From Trissonchulus latispiculum (Eukaryota > Nematoda > Enoplea > Enoplida > Ironidae), in the NCBI GenBank assembly GCA_030248195.1, contig JASAND010028619.1, forward strand, positions 1 to 64,000: 64,000 nt of DNA, given 5' to 3'. Shown here in pieces: positions 1 through 12,190 of this stretch (within the stretch, counting starts at the first letter, position 1; every line of letters begins with the position of its first letter). Below the pieces are notes generated by a model. That model did not search any database. It was not told where the DNA came from and worked only from the letters and a program-made list of their open reading frames with translations. Position numbers and translations under genes: made by a program.

Positions 1-218
1 AGGTGGATTAAGTAGTTAGGTTGTAGGCGTTAATGTTACTGGATGCGTGACTGTTAACAGGCCATATGCACCTTTTTTGGCGCACTGAAGTACAGTGAAA
101 TGTATACAGGTAGTTTGCAGCTGAAACAAGCTTTAGAGCTTAAGCCTCACATCGTTAGTCAGCTGAGAGCGTGCTCTTTTCAATGCGGTGAGCCATTTTA
201 CGGATCTCTAACTTTATC

Positions 219-575
219 CCCCCCAACAAAAGTTGGTCAACTTCAAAGGCTTATTGCAAGAGATCGACAGAACATTATAGCATGATTTTTACATCGTTGG
301 AATGCTCGAGATGTGCTCTATTAAATGCTGTAAAGCAGTTTGCTGTGGCTTGCTGCTACAAAAAGTTAAGCTTAACAAACTATCAAAGTTACCGCTTTTT
401 GCAATTTTTGGTAGTCTTTTAAGCTTAACTTTTTGTAGCAGCAAGCCACAGCAAACTGCTTTACAGCATTTAATAGAGCACATCTCGAGCATTCCAACGA
501 TGTAAAAATCATGCTATAATGTTCTGTCGATCTCTTGCAATAAGCCATGGAGGTTGACCAACTTTTGTTGGGGGG
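219..575. repeat. Fold-back inverted repeat, about 157-bp arms
   Basis: The arms at about 219-375 and 419-575 are near-perfect reverse complements around a 43-bp loop, so both strands show almost the same short open frame. The outer ends read CCCCAACAAAAGTTGG and its complement. There is no convincing coding content and no target duplication was recognised. It is probably a MITE or a fold-back scar. Confidence 0.8.
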
Positions 576-849
576 AGATGATCCCATTTTACTGTACCTA
601 GCTTATACCGACAACGTTTTACTTGCTAAGATTTAGCTAAATTCGACCAAAAAAGCAATTTTTGGCAATTTTTCAAGATACCTATTTGGTAGCGACAAGC
701 TACAGGAAAATGGCCTATAGCACTGGATGGAAAAAGCACGTCCTCAGCTTTCCAACGATGTGCGGCTTAAGCTCTAAGGTTTTTTAGTCGTCATCAGTAT
801 GCTGTTGAAGTTGGCCAGTTTTGCCTAGGAGGATTTCCTTGATATGACC

Positions 850-1267
850 AAGAGTACATAATACATAAGCGACAAGCGTCACACTCTGTGTTATCAGCAA
901 CTGAGCCAGTCTCTTGTCGCTAACGTCCCACCCCCCCCCCCCCCGCAATTGCGTACCTAGTGGACCCCCCCGCAAGTGAGTACCTAGTACGCAATTGCGT
1001 ATGCTCACTTTTTCCAATAGGAAGGAACCGCAAATGTGACCTATCATTCGACCCCCCCCCCCCCCCCCGCTAACCAGACCTATCATTTTTCAATTGACGA
1101 ATGATAGGTCACATTTGCAGGGGGGGGGGTGTTTAATTTAGACAAGAGGTGAGCATACGCAGTTGCGGGAAGGGGGGGGGGGTGGGCCGTTAGCGCGCAG
1201 AGCATGGCTCAGCTGCTGATAACATAGAGTATGACGCTTGTCACACTCTTATGTATTATGTACTCTT
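850..1267. mobile_element. MITE with 9-bp target duplication
   Basis: The inverted ends AAGAGTACATAATACATAAG (850-869) and their complement (1248-1267) extend imperfectly for about 90 bp. The element is flanked by exact direct repeats GATATGACC at 841-849 and 1268-1276. The centre holds several C or G runs and a second inverted pair around AATGATAGGTCACATTTGC. It has no coding capacity. A 9-bp duplication is typical of Mutator-like transposons, so a non-autonomous MULE is the best guess. Related end sequences recur inside introns at 55.4, 56.7 and 58.5 kb. Confidence 0.8.
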
Positions 1268-1614
1268 GATATGACCCAAACTTTCTGTAACTAATTCTAA
1301 ATGCCTGGTTCACACTGCAGTAGGTATAAGCTGTAAGCTGTAAGGTTTATGTTTTAAGGGAATTCTACAATGTAGATAATTTTATATTATTTACTAAATC
1401 TTCTATATATAACGTATGGGATGCTTAAACCTAAATACAAAGAAACAATTTTTAGCTTTCTTTTGCTTAGACCTTAAACCTTATTACACTCATATGAGTC
1501 CTTAAACCATTGAACCCGCGCTGAAGAGTGCTCTTATTTTTGTGTTCCTGGGACTGCCTATCTATAACACTAGTCCATTTCCTGAAAAAATGTTTTCCGG
1601 TTTTGCATTTTTCA

Positions 1615-1916
1615 GAATCAATTCCGTTTTCCTCAAATACCAGGACAATCTCAGTGAGTCCAGCCTCAGCCAGCCGGCCGTTTTTCGACCCTCCATCCAT
1701 CAGATGACCACCTGGCTTGACCAGCTGTTACTGTGGCACAGATCCCACCTGACCCAACTGAGATCCACCTGTGACCACTGGTCAGATCCCACCACATTCA
1801 CGGAGTCCAGTGTGGATTCCCTCTGCCAGCTGTGGCGTATTCCCTTCAAACGCAGACAACACCTGGCCGAAATAACCCTTCAGATGGATGTGTTTATGAC
1901 CAATGTTAAACTGTAG
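1615..1916 (+). CDS. Probable 3'-terminal exon of an unrecognised protein
   Basis: An open frame follows a good 3' splice site (TTGCATTTTTCAG at about 1614) and runs about 100 codons to a TAG at 1914-1916. AATAAA follows at 2005-2010. The encoded tail is hydrophilic with several Trp and Leu residues (for example WLDQLLLWHRSHL and LCQLWRIPFKRRQHLAEI), suggesting a helical region. Codon use is less AT-rich than the surrounding sequence. No family was recognised and upstream exons would lie outside the window. The minus-strand frame over the same bases is judged a shadow because it lacks splice and poly(A) support. Confidence 0.4.
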
Positions 1917-2010
1917 TCTTATTTTGTAGTATAACTTAAATTTGTGGCAGACTCAACTGAATGTGGATGTCAGTTTGTGAATTTATAAAACTATAGTTTT
2001 TGTTAATAAA

Positions 2011-4377
2011 TCAGTTTAACCTGTACGCTGTAAAGCAGTTGGATAGGCTGAGATTTTTAGTAACACTAAAGTCTGACCAAAAATCTTGGAACCGAACTTT
2101 GAGCGCCTGTCCTGAGTCAACAGTTGAAGGTAGCCTTTATAAAGTGTATATTTTTGGAATCCTCAGGAGGAGGAGAATCCGCTAAACCCATAATATCCAG
2201 CCTTCCTCCGGGTACCGGATACTAAATCGAGAAAACCGCTTCTGATTCGGAAGGAAAACGCTTATTAATCCGTTCTCTAGAATGTTGGTCCTTGGCCAAA
2301 AAGATTTCCGAAAATCGGGTCACATCACATTCGTTCTTTGTCCGGTAACCGGATGCTTAGGCCACAAAAAACCGCACAGCAAGATGGGTTCGGCGTACAG
2401 CTTCGCTGATTGAATTTATGGATTCTTCGGATCGAAATTAGTTTGTCTATGCAAAATTTCGTCCTGTTTGGACAATCGGGCTTGCGGTCGTATCCGGTTC
2501 GCAACAAACCGGAAAACTGATTTTATTTTTTTGGCCAGGGCTCACCCACTTTTAGGCTCACGGCGTGGCCCGTCAGTGGTGCTCTCCGCAGACCGCAGTC
2601 AAGAGGCGGAGAGACAAAGATCATGGACAGAACCATGATCCCCAAGCAAGACTACCATACGGTTATTGGCGCCGAGGCATCGCAGTTACGCCCAGGGCAG
2701 CAGCAGTCGTTAGTCCGACTACTGTTGCCCCCCGCTTGGTAATAGCAACTATGATTGCGGAAAGCTGATAGCCTGCTCGGAAGGCAACAGGGGATTAAAA
2801 AATAGGCTGCAGAAGCGAAGTCGTAAGGGTGGCCGAGCTCTGAGAAAGGATAGAAGGAAAATTGCGGTCTGAGAAGCAATAAAATTAAAGCAAAAATTTG
2901 AGCATTCAATGTTGAATGTTTGGAAAGTCTAGTTTTTGCAGATTTTAGTTCTTGATATAAAATTGTATCAGATTCGAGTTGCCAGAAAATACACCTACAG
3001 TTTTCTAATTGTCAAAACATGGTCTAATCTAGTGTTTGAGGCCGGCCGCCGGCTGGGATACAAATCACCAATCAGAAATTTACAAAATATAGCAACTAAG
3101 CTTAAAATGGACTCCAAATCTAGTTTTGCTAATTTTTTATGCTATACAGTGCTATTTTTCTAAGATAACATCCGAAAATAAATCTTAGCAGTTATAATAA
3201 CTGCACTGAAAACTGCTCTAGGCCGGTAGCCGGCCGGCCTCTAAGCAAAATTTAGAAATTCTAAAAAATTTAAAAATCGCTAACAATCATCATTTTGACT
3301 AAATGTTTGGCCAAAAATGTAAAGATGTTTGCAATTTCTACTAAGGGATAGATCCTTCCTGCAATTTTGGGAATATGACTCGTGACCCACTTCCAACTTT
3401 GAGCCCTCTACACGGTCCGGGAACAACAATAAGCGTAGGTTATTAACGCAGGCAGCGTTATTCAAATCGTTGTTTACACTGTTTCTGGAACTTAATGCAA
3501 TTTCCCTTGTTATTGAAAGATGGTTTGCACTTCTTTATTTTCTCGATTAGGTAATTCTCGTTTCCGCAATTACTTTGTGCATTTTCTCGTTTGAGCAATT
3601 CTCTGTAATGAATGCACACGACTAGAATTTCCAAATTCCATGGAAAATCACCCAAGATTTGTTTACAGTCGACATTAGTGTACAATATTACTTTATATAG
3701 ATTGCAGAGGAATTGCAGTATTTCTGAATCAGGTTTTATCAGGAACTCAGAATAAGCTGGCCTAGACTATTGAAGAAACCAACGAAAACGCTGTTTATCG
3801 CTTCCGAGCAATTCGCTCTGATCGAAGTGTAGTATCTGTTCTTATCAGCTTAATCTCTGGTATGAGGTTCAGGGACCTCACGAGATTGACTGATTTTTGG
3901 TGGACTGATGGGTGATCCGGCTTGCTGGACCTCATCCAGGGTTGGCCCGACACTGCACCACTGTCGGGATCGGCCCCCTCTCCGAAAGGAGAGAAAGTAA
4001 ATCTAAATTGTCAAATTTTGCATGACAGAAATTTATATTAGTAGTACTTTCTTTCATTTGTCAGAAACAAACGTTTCTAAACGAAAATGTTGACTTTGTT
4101 TGCATTAAAGTCTGACCAAAACATGTAGCTTTTTAGTAGTGCTATCAAATTTTCACCTGTGGACCTGCTGTGGAACGCCGTGACATGAAAAGTGACACGT
4201 CTTTATTAGTAAACAGATTGCGAACAACTTCTCGGCACAATGTGGTCACCTAAAAGTGAATTCTGCGTCCATCTAACCTGCTCAAGTCCGGCACTGCATT
4301 TTGCATACTTTGTCGCCTTTTCTTTATGTCTCTCTTACGTGTGTATGTAGGATTTTGATTTCATTTTTACTGTATAG
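2011..4377. other. Intergenic or intronic sequence without a clear gene
   Basis: This stretch is mostly AT-rich, with short GCCGGCCG-type motifs near 3042 and 3231. A GC-richer island at 2,560-2,760 has a 39-codon frame from ATG 2623 (begins MDRTMIPKQDY, ends LLLPPAW) beside a possible GGTAATAG donor. It might be an exon, but evidence is too thin to call. The catalytic-core exons expected upstream of the biotin ligase were not found here. Confidence 0.4.
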
Positions 4378-5081
4378 GTTGTGGCTTCAGTGTCTCCAAC
4401 AGCATTGCGACCACCTGTCTGAACGAGTTCCTCCCCGCCCGTCTGGACGTCTCCACGTCGCCACCGTGATCGTCCGGACCCTCAACCAGTCTGAGGACCT
4501 CCTTCTCGCCTTCTCCGTGGACGGGGCGCCCGCCATTCAGCAGCGCTACTCTGCCCACTGGCTCCAGGGGTAGGTTGAGTCGTATTCGGGGGGTTGTAGC
4601 CTGTAGGGAAGGCAGGAGTTCAGGTGCTGTCGATATCGCCCAAAGCCCGAACCTTTTCCTGAGGGGTTTTTGGGCGGATGTAAAGTGTGGGTGCAGAATC
4701 GGAAAGATGCTGAGTTTGCAGTTACTGAGAGAGAGTCATACACATTCCCCAAAGCCACTAATAAATAAACGTAAACTTGCGGGTTGTGCAAACAGTGGTA
4801 TAAGAAGGGGTGTGGTTTAACGTTATCCGGCTTTGACCTTTCAAACTTCAGCTTTTGTCTGCATAATGGAACTTGCTGCTACTTTTTTGACCTTTTCGGT
4901 TTTTTCAGGCGCCAAGAGGTCACCCACCCTATCAGAGAATAATGAAAAGGTTGTGATTGAGGGTCTGGACGGCTCGGGTTATCTCCTGGTTCGCTCCAAA
5001 TCCTCTGGCTGCCTCTTCAGTCTACAGGCGGACGGAAACAGTTTCGATATGATGCATAATTTGATCAAGATGAAGATTTAG
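4378..5081 (+). CDS. HLCS: Holocarboxylase synthetase (biotin-protein ligase), last two exons, frameshifted
   Basis: Biotin-protein ligase attaches biotin to lysines of carboxylases. The first exon (4378 to about 4569, after a TATAG acceptor) starts with GCGFSVSNSIATTCLNEFL, matching the conserved G(C)GFNxTNSxPT..CIND segment of the HLCS catalytic domain. The second exon (from 4909 or 4918 to TAG 5079-5081) ends in the C-terminal domain with EGLDGSGYLLV and DGNSFDMMHNLI, very close to the animal HLCS C-terminus. Between them, HVATVIVRTL...QRYSAHWLQG also fits HLCS but lies in a different frame: frame 0 (codons from 4380) hits TGA at 4467, while the continuation is in the frame containing 4442. 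One missing base in the C-rich stretch near 4430-4440 would explain it. The exon join phase also does not fit the first acceptor AG (4908); the AG ending at 4917 restores frame. It is either a decayed copy or sequence error. Upstream catalytic exons were not located. Confidence 0.8.
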
Positions 5082-5350
5082 ATTTTTGTGATTATTTTTT
5101 GCTTTTTGTCTTTGTTTTGTGTAACGTGTTAGGGGTAACCCTTCCATGCGATGGCAGGAGAGGTAGGTATGTACATATGGCGGGGAAGGTATGTACACGA
5201 GGGCATCAGGTGTGTACATTGTCCAAAAATGTATGTACAGTTCGTATCACACGTGGTAGGAAGTACGTAAGTATGTACACATCATCCGAGAGGAGAGGGA
5301 GAGGCACCCCCCCCCCAGTTTTTCACATTAAAAAGTCACATTCAGCGAAA

Positions 5351-6148
5351 CCCATGTATGTATACATATGTGTATATGTGTGTGTACAGTGTGAGCGATG
5401 TCACGAACGATGTCATGGCGGGACACATGTATGTATATGTGTATATGTGTGTACAGTGTGAGCGATGTCACGAACGATGTCATGGCGGGACACATGTATG
5501 TATATGTGTATATGTGTGTACAGTGTGAGCGATGTCACGAACGATGTCATGGCGGGACACATGTATGTATATGTGTATATGTGTGTACAGTGTGAGCGAT
5601 GTTACGAACGATGTCATGGCGGGACACATGTATGTATATGTGTATATGTGTGTACAGTGTGAACGATGTCACGAACGATGTCATGGGGGGACACATGTAT
5701 GTATATGTGTGTACAGTGTGAGCGATGTCACGAACGATGTCATGGCGGGACACATGTATGTATATGTGTATATGTGTGTACAGTGTGAGCGATGTCACGA
5801 ACGATGTCATGGCGGGACACATGTATGTATATGTGTATATATATGTGTGTACAGTGTGAGCGATGTCATGGCGGGACACATGTATGTATATGTGTATACG
5901 TATGTGTGTACAGTGTGAGCGATGTCACGAACGATGTCATGGCGGGACACATGTATGTATATGTGTATATGTGTGTACAGTGTGAGCGATGTCACGAACG
6001 ATGTCGTGGCGGGACACATGTATGTATATGTGTATATGTGTGTACAGTGTGAACGATGTCACGAACGATGTCATGGGGGGACACATGTACATATGTATAT
6101 GTGTGTACAGTGTGAGCGATGTCACGAACGATGTCATGGGGAACCCAT

Positions 6149-6150
<2 letters not shown>
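5351..6150. repeat. 67-bp minisatellite, about 12 copies
   Basis: The tandem unit contains GTGTGTACAGTGTGAGCGA, then TGTCACGAACGATGTCATGG, then CGGGACACATGTATGTATA. Full units are spaced 67 bp (starts near 5383, 5450, 5517, 5584, 5651), followed by shorter variants. Because 67 is not a multiple of three, frames shift every unit, so the many Cys/Val/Met-rich open frames here on both strands are artefacts. Degenerate precursors of the GTATGTACA part lie at 5,165-5,280. Confidence 0.95.

Positions 6151-6191
<41 letters not shown>
6151..6191. repeat. (TA)n microsatellite
   Basis: About 20 TA dinucleotides run directly off the end of the 67-bp minisatellite. Confidence 0.95.
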
Positions 6192-6195
<4 letters not shown>

Positions 6196-7031
6196 CGTTT
6201 TGTTATCGCATGGATTATCTACCGTGTTAGGGTAGGATTCGGGAAGTGTTAGGAACTAGGATTCGGCAAAAGCTGCGTAGTTTCTGTAATTGGAACCGTA
6301 ATCAGACCAGTGGCAAGGAACATATTTGACAGCCTTCAGCGAATGCTGAATAGTCCGTGCTAAGGTTGACAATGTAAGGCGATAGGCGGGAAATACTCGA
6401 CCTTGGCTGTACAGCCGGATCGGTGAAAAACACTGGACTAGGTTGAACTCACCCATAAACTGAACCAGAAAAATTGGGTGTTACCTCTTTTCGAGCACTT
6501 CTGCACAGTTTGTGTGAAGCTGCAATAATTGAAACCATTGACAGAATGGGAGGGCCCATTGTCGATAAACAGCCGAATGCCTGAATTTCCTCTGGGCTAA
6601 GGGATGAAATGAAAATGACCACTTTGACCGTTTTGGCTGCCATTTGTGACCCCCCCCCCCCAAACGGGGGCCTCTTTCAGCGACCCCCCCCCCAACCGGG
6701 GACCCATTTTCGAATTGAACAAAAACTACCGTAATCCTCTTCCTCTCCCCCCACTAAACGGAGGGGGGTTTCTATAATCTGATTAGCAGTTGGCTACCCC
6801 CCCCCCATCAAACGGGGGACCTCTTTTTGGCTACTCCCCCAAACGGAGGGAGGGAGCACCGTTACGCAATGCAGTGAAGAGAAGCCCTCCAGTGGCACTC
6901 ATCTTCTTAATAATAGTGCAATTATGCACTCTTGCTAGGGGCTTACTCTTCGGCTTCCGAACAACAAAAATCAAACTTAGCACAATGCAAATCCACTCCT
7001 CGTGATTTAAGGGGGGTTCCACCTTGAAACG
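6192..7031. other. No clear gene; poly-C/G-rich interval
   Basis: Several runs of 7-12 C are followed by AAACGGGGG-like segments between 6,648 and 6,850. On the minus strand a 53-codon frame starts at 6643 (MAAKTVKVVIFIS...) and meets a GTAACA donor at 6484. It could be a first exon, but nothing downstream supports it. Confidence 0.4.
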
Positions 7032-7127
7032 TTTTATGGCAACGGATTCTGCTCATTTTATGGCAACGGATTCTGCTCATTTTATGGCAACGGATTCTGC
7101 TCATTTTATGGCAACGGATTCTGATCA
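7032..7127. repeat. 24-bp tandem repeat, four copies
   Basis: Four head-to-tail copies of a 24-bp unit containing TTTTATGGCAACGGATTCTG; the last copy differs by one base (GATCA for GCTCA). Since 24 is divisible by three, the minus strand reads as a repeated MSRIRCHK peptide, but there is no other sign of coding. Confidence 0.95.
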
Positions 7128-8005
7128 TTTCTCACAAAATTTTGTCACATATGTCCTGCACATCGAGCTTAAATTTTGAATAGTTTCGTTCAGTACTTAA
7201 CGAGTAACCGGCTATTAATTGCATACCATTTGAAAATGCGTGAAAACGACGATGCCGCAGGAAATAAAGGCAATTTACACCTGAACTTCTTTGAGAATGG
7301 ATTTTTATTCGGTTGTATGCTTGATAACTGATGCACACAGCAAACAAAGAATTTAGGGTAGCTTTTAAAGGGGAAAGTTTACTTCATGGCTTTATTTAGT
7401 GATTTTAGGGAGTAGCAGCGGCGCTGGAAAGCGGTGGCCGTCTCAGGTGACACCTTTTCTTATATCATAGCTGTGTTTGATTTTCTTTCAGCAGATAATT
7501 CAGGTAGAAGGCGTTGAGCAGTAAGTCGAAGATCTCTGACTATCAACACAGTGTCAGATCACACTCCTTTTTTATTAAATTTCTACTTTCTTCGTGAAAA
7601 CAGCAGTCTGTCATTGAAGAAGCATGAATACAAAAGCAATAATCATTTCCTTATTCTGTCTGGTTCCGTCTTTCCACTACCAATGCTTGCCCTACGACTA
7701 ATATGTTAAAATCTTCACTCCACGTTTTTATTCAAAAAAGTTACGTGCATACGAAAATGTCCACAAAACAAATAACAATAGGACAGCAAAGTAAACGTAT
7801 GCAATGACGTAGTGACAGGTAACAAAAAACAATCTGTCATGTTATCTTATTCTTTTTGGAAAATTCGTGTTCAAAATATAATGCAAAAATAAGACACCAC
7901 TAAACAGGAAGACGAAAACGTTTTAGAAAAATTTTAAAAAACAAATTAACAGTCAAAGACATTGTAATTTAATCGTCAATAACAGGGCCTGCAGACTTCA
8001 GAGTA
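7128..8005. other. No gene seen
   Basis: AT-rich sequence without long frames or strong repeats. It lies downstream of the minus-strand terminal exon that ends at 8006 and may include its 3' UTR. Confidence 0.4.
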
Positions 8006-8144
8006 CTACAGGCGAATGAAGGCTCTTCCGCCTAGTGCTGCTGCACCCGCTGAAGGATCATCAGACCAGTCCTCTCGTTCGCTCCGTGATGGCTCTCCAT
8101 CTTGTTCAATGAAATCGGCCATGTCGGAATCTCTGTCGCTGGGT
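8006..8144 (-). CDS. Probable 3'-terminal exon of an acidic protein
   Basis: On the minus strand a good acceptor (TTTCTTCCAG) at about 8145 is followed by a 45-codon frame ending in TAG at 8006. The peptide is strongly acidic and polar (DRDSDMADFIEQDGEPSRSE), then EDWSDDPSAGAAALGGRAFIRL. Such a DSDMxDFI tail is common in disordered regions of nuclear proteins, but no family was recognised. The acceptor plus first codons of this exon are repeated in decayed form at 9,172-9,235 and 11,255-11,320 within the repeat array, so part of this gene has been copied there. Upstream exons were not found within the array. Confidence 0.4.
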
Positions 8145-8394
8145 CTGGAAGAAACAGGAAGAATATATATTACGAAAACAGATACTAAACATATGCTTCC
8201 GTGACGGTCTGTCACTACTGTCACGCAAACGCCACGTATAATGATAAATTAGCACCCCTCCTGCCCCTTTTATTTCATCTGATTGTGTACAAAGAACGAG
8301 GAGAATATGCAACAGCAGCTGCGCATACTTTTGTGCCTGCTTCTAATGAAGTGTCTCCTAAGCTTTTCATGCCTAAGTATAGCATATATAGAAC

Positions 8395-11300
8395 CAACGC
8401 TTTCCTGCATATGCATCTTTGTGTCTATGCAATGTTAACTGTGCGTATTTACCAAACTTTCTTTCTCATTATGCAAATGAGAAAAATGTGTCAGCACGTA
8501 GCAGTCAAGCAGGGAAAACACTTGTGTGTGTGCTAGTTTAACAGTGACTGTAGAGATAAAAAGTGTGTGTCACGTCGCCCCCCTTTCGCCACCTTAAATG
8601 AAATTTCTGCCACCCTTCGCCACCCTTCAGTTTTCAATTGAAAATTTTTTGTTTTCGAACAGTCTCTGATAGTATAACGGAAGGATTTAGACTGACATAT
8701 TGAATTGATAAACAAATACAAGTTGTTTGTAAGTGTTGTAGCCCGTCAGCCAAAATTTATTTACCAGTCCTGTACACCTTTTTTTATGCTATTTTTTGTC
8801 AAAATCTTTTTATATTCTTCTATTTTAACACTTTCGACAGCGTTAATGTGAGTGTAACATTGTGACGGTAAACTGATAAAATCAGCAGTCTTTAACCTCT
8901 TTCATTTCATCCCAGTATCTACATCGAAAGAGGAGAATATGCAAAGGACAGAAATTAAAATTAGTGAAGAGGAAAAAATGAAAACTAACGTGAGGGTGTA
9001 CATTAGAGATGAGCATTTCGGCCCGTCGGCCCGGCCAGGCCCGCCCCGGCGCGCGTCGTGCCGGTCCGACATACATTTGTTAGCGGGCCGGTCCGGGCCG
9101 GGTCGAATAAATTTTATAACTGTGGGCCGGCGGGGGCCGAAACGGGCCGAATCGTAGCAGATGATACACATTCCGATCGGCCAAGTCGGAATCTCTGTCG
9201 CTGAGTCTGGATGAAACAGGGAGAATATATTTTACAAAACAACATCAAATGAGGAGACAATCCAAAAGCAGCTGACTCTGTTTTGCTTTTTATGCATGTT
9301 TGTTGCACTGTGAAATAAAACTTTGTGTTTTCAGACTATATTATTTACATGCAAAAGAGAAAAATACTCTGTGCTAAAAAGGCAAAGGGTGAATTTACGC
9401 GCGATTTTTTTCGATGTACATAGGCTCCAAAATGAAAGGTAACTGTCACATAGCCTCCTATAATGAATACCTCCCCACCCTTTTTCACCCTGCTTTCAGT
9501 CTGCAGTGTCTATGACATAGGAGGAGAAGTTGTTTCTGTTGTTTATGCACAGATCGTCTAGAAAAACAGATACTCAAGAACATGTCTTTAGGTTATATAT
9601 TTTTATTTAAATAAAAGAAGATAAAAATAAAAATATTCCTCAGATAATAAAAAGATATAAACTAGATGACTCAAATTAATCATTATTGTGCAACAGTTTG
9701 CATACGATATTATCCCTTTTCCAACAATCTACTTATTCTGCATTTCTGTGCGCATAGTTTTCGATCAGCTTCTAATGGATATGCATTTATAGCCTGACAA
9801 TTGTCTTCATAGAAACAACGCTTTCCTGTATATGCATCTTCGTCTATATGCAATGTTAACTGTGCGTATTTAGAAAACTTTACTTCACATTATGCAAATG
9901 AGAAAAATGTGTCAGCTCCTAGCAGTCAAACAGGGAGAACACTTGTGTGTGTGTGACTTTAACAGTGACTGTTGTGCTAAAAAGAGTGCGTCACATCGCC
10001 ACCCTTTCGCCACCTTCAATGAAATTTCTGCCACCCTTCGCCACCCTTCAGTTTCCTGTTGGAATTTGTTGGTTTTCGAACACTTTCTGACAGTATAACG
10101 GAAAGTAATTAGACAGTCATATTGTATTTTCAAACAGGAAACCATTTGATTTTTAAGTGTTGTCGGCCGCAAGCCAAAATTTATGTAACAATGCTGATCA
10201 CCTTTTCTTACTTTATAAAATAATGCTACTGTGCTGCCGAAATCTTGCTATATTAATCTAGTTTAACACTGCGGACAGCAAAAAGTCTAGACATATTCAA
10301 CAAACAAAGAGAGTGTTACATGGACAGGAAAGTGTCATATATAATGTTAAAAAAACCACCCGTCTATCAATTTAGTTAGTTTAACTGATAATTTTTTTAT
10401 AATTTTGTCTATAGGCAAGCGCTAAAACATTAAAAGAGAGGCAGAAGGAAACAGCCAAGGATAACTTTCTACAGTATGTGTCCGCGTTATATAGAAACAA
10501 CGCTTTGCTGTATATGCATCTTTGTGTATATGCAATGTTAACTGTGCGTATTTAGAAAACTTTCGTTCTCATTATGCAAATGAGAAAAATGTGTCAGCTC
10601 GTAGCAGTCAAGCAGGGAAAACACTTGTTTGTGTGCTAGTTTAACAGTGACTGTAGAGATAAAAAGTGTGCGTCACATCACCCCCCTTTCGCCACCTTCA
10701 ACGAAATTTCTGCCACCCTTCGTCACCCTTCAGTTTTCAATTGGAAATTTTTGGTTTTAGAACAGTCTGTGATAGTATAACGGAAAGTAATTAGACAGTC
10801 ATATGAAATTGTTAAACCAAAACTGTTTGTTTATAAGTGCTGTCGGCCACAACCCAAAATTTATTTAACAGTCCTGAGCACCTTTTTTTACTGTATAAAA
10901 CAATGCTAGTGTGCTGTCAAAATCTTTTTATGTTCTTATATTTTTACACTTTTGACAGCGTTAATGTGACTGTCACATAGTGACACTAATCTGATGAAAT
11001 CAGCAGCCTTGCACCTCTTTCATTTCATCCCAGTATCTACAACGAAGGAGGAGAATATGCAAAATGAAAACTTAGGTGAGGGTGTACATATTTTCCCGAG
11101 ACAGTCAACACAAAAAGAGAGTGTCACATAGACAGGAAAACGCCATGTATAATGTTAAAATAGCCACCCATCTATTGTGTACTGCATGTTGCGTGTATAT
11201 CGTAAATTTTCGACAAATATCATGTTTTTACAATAAACAAGCAGTTGACGCACATTCCGATCGGCCAAGTCGGAATCTCTGTCGCAGGGTCTGGAGGATA

Positions 11301-12190
11301 CAGGGAGAATATATTTTACAAAACTACAACAAAGGAGGAGATTATGCAACTGCAGCTGTCTCTGTTTTCCTTTATAAGCATGTTTGTCGCACTGTGAAAT
11401 AAAACTTTTTGTTTTCACACTATATGATCAATATGCAAAAGATAAAAATACTCTGGGCTAAAGAGGCAAAGGTCGAATTTACGCGCGGCTGTATACGTTT
11501 CACAGAGGCTGACAAATTGAAAGGTGACTGTCACATAGTCACGCTTGCGCCTCCTATAATGATTATCTCGCCCCCCTTGTTCACCCTTCATTAAGTCTGA
11601 AGTGTCTACGACATAGGAGGAGAAGTTGATTTTGATGTTTATGCACTATTTGTCTAGAAAAAAAAGATACTCATGTTCCTTTATTTAAGTTATATGTTTT
11701 TATTTATAAAAAAAGGAGATAAAAAGAAATAAATATTGCTAAAATGATAAAAAGATATAAACTAGATATCTTAAATGACACAAATTAATGATTGTGGTGT
11801 AACAGTTTGCAAACGATATTCTCCCTTTTTCAAAAATCTATTAATTCTGCATTTCTGAGCGCATAGTTTAGTGTCTGCTTCTAATGGATATGCATTTCTA
11901 GCCTGACTATAGTATATATAGAAACAACGCTTTCCTATATATGCATCTTCGTGTATATGCAATGTTAACTGTGCGTATTTAGAAAACTTTATTTCTCAGT
12001 ATGCAAATGAGAAAAATGTGTCAGCTCGTAGCAGTCAAGCAGGGAAAACACTTGTGTGTGTGCGAGTTTAACAGTGACTGTAGAGATAAAAAGAGTGCGT
12101 CACATCGCCCCCCTTCCGCCACCTTCACTGTAATTTGTGCCACCCTTCGTCACCCTTCAGTTTTCTGTTGTAACTTGTTGGTTTTCGAAC
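8395..12190. repeat. Array of duplicated repeat modules (family X)
   Basis: A module of about 455 bp recurs in the same orientation near 8395, 9815, 10495 and (truncated) 11925. Each has TATGCAATGTTAACTGTGCG, then ATGCAAATGAGAAAAATG, then GTGACTGT, then CGCCACC/CACCCTTC blocks. The roughly 1.1-kb stretches between copies 1-2 and 3-4 also match (for example TTTCATTTCATCCCAGTATC at about 8901 and 11017), giving a larger period of about 2.1 kb. All open frames here are short and inconsistent. Remnants continue to about 12,480; 12,500-13,180 shows nothing else. Confidence 0.8.

Noticed and set aside
289..505. Identical 67-codon frames on both strands
   Set aside because: Mirror images caused by the fold-back repeat, not genes.
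5397..6230. Multiple overlapping Cys/Val-rich open frames on both strands
   Set aside because: They are produced by the 67-bp minisatellite, whose unit length shifts frame each copy; no splice or composition support.
7032..7127. CRISPR-like short repeats
   Set aside because: The 24-bp units are contiguous with no spacers and the sequence is eukaryotic.
8395..12190. Two LTR-like elements (X - 1.1 kb - X)
   Set aside because: The terminal modules lack a consistent TG...CA boundary, target duplications, primer-binding site or polyprotein, and module X also occurs in other contexts; a duplicated array explains the pattern better.
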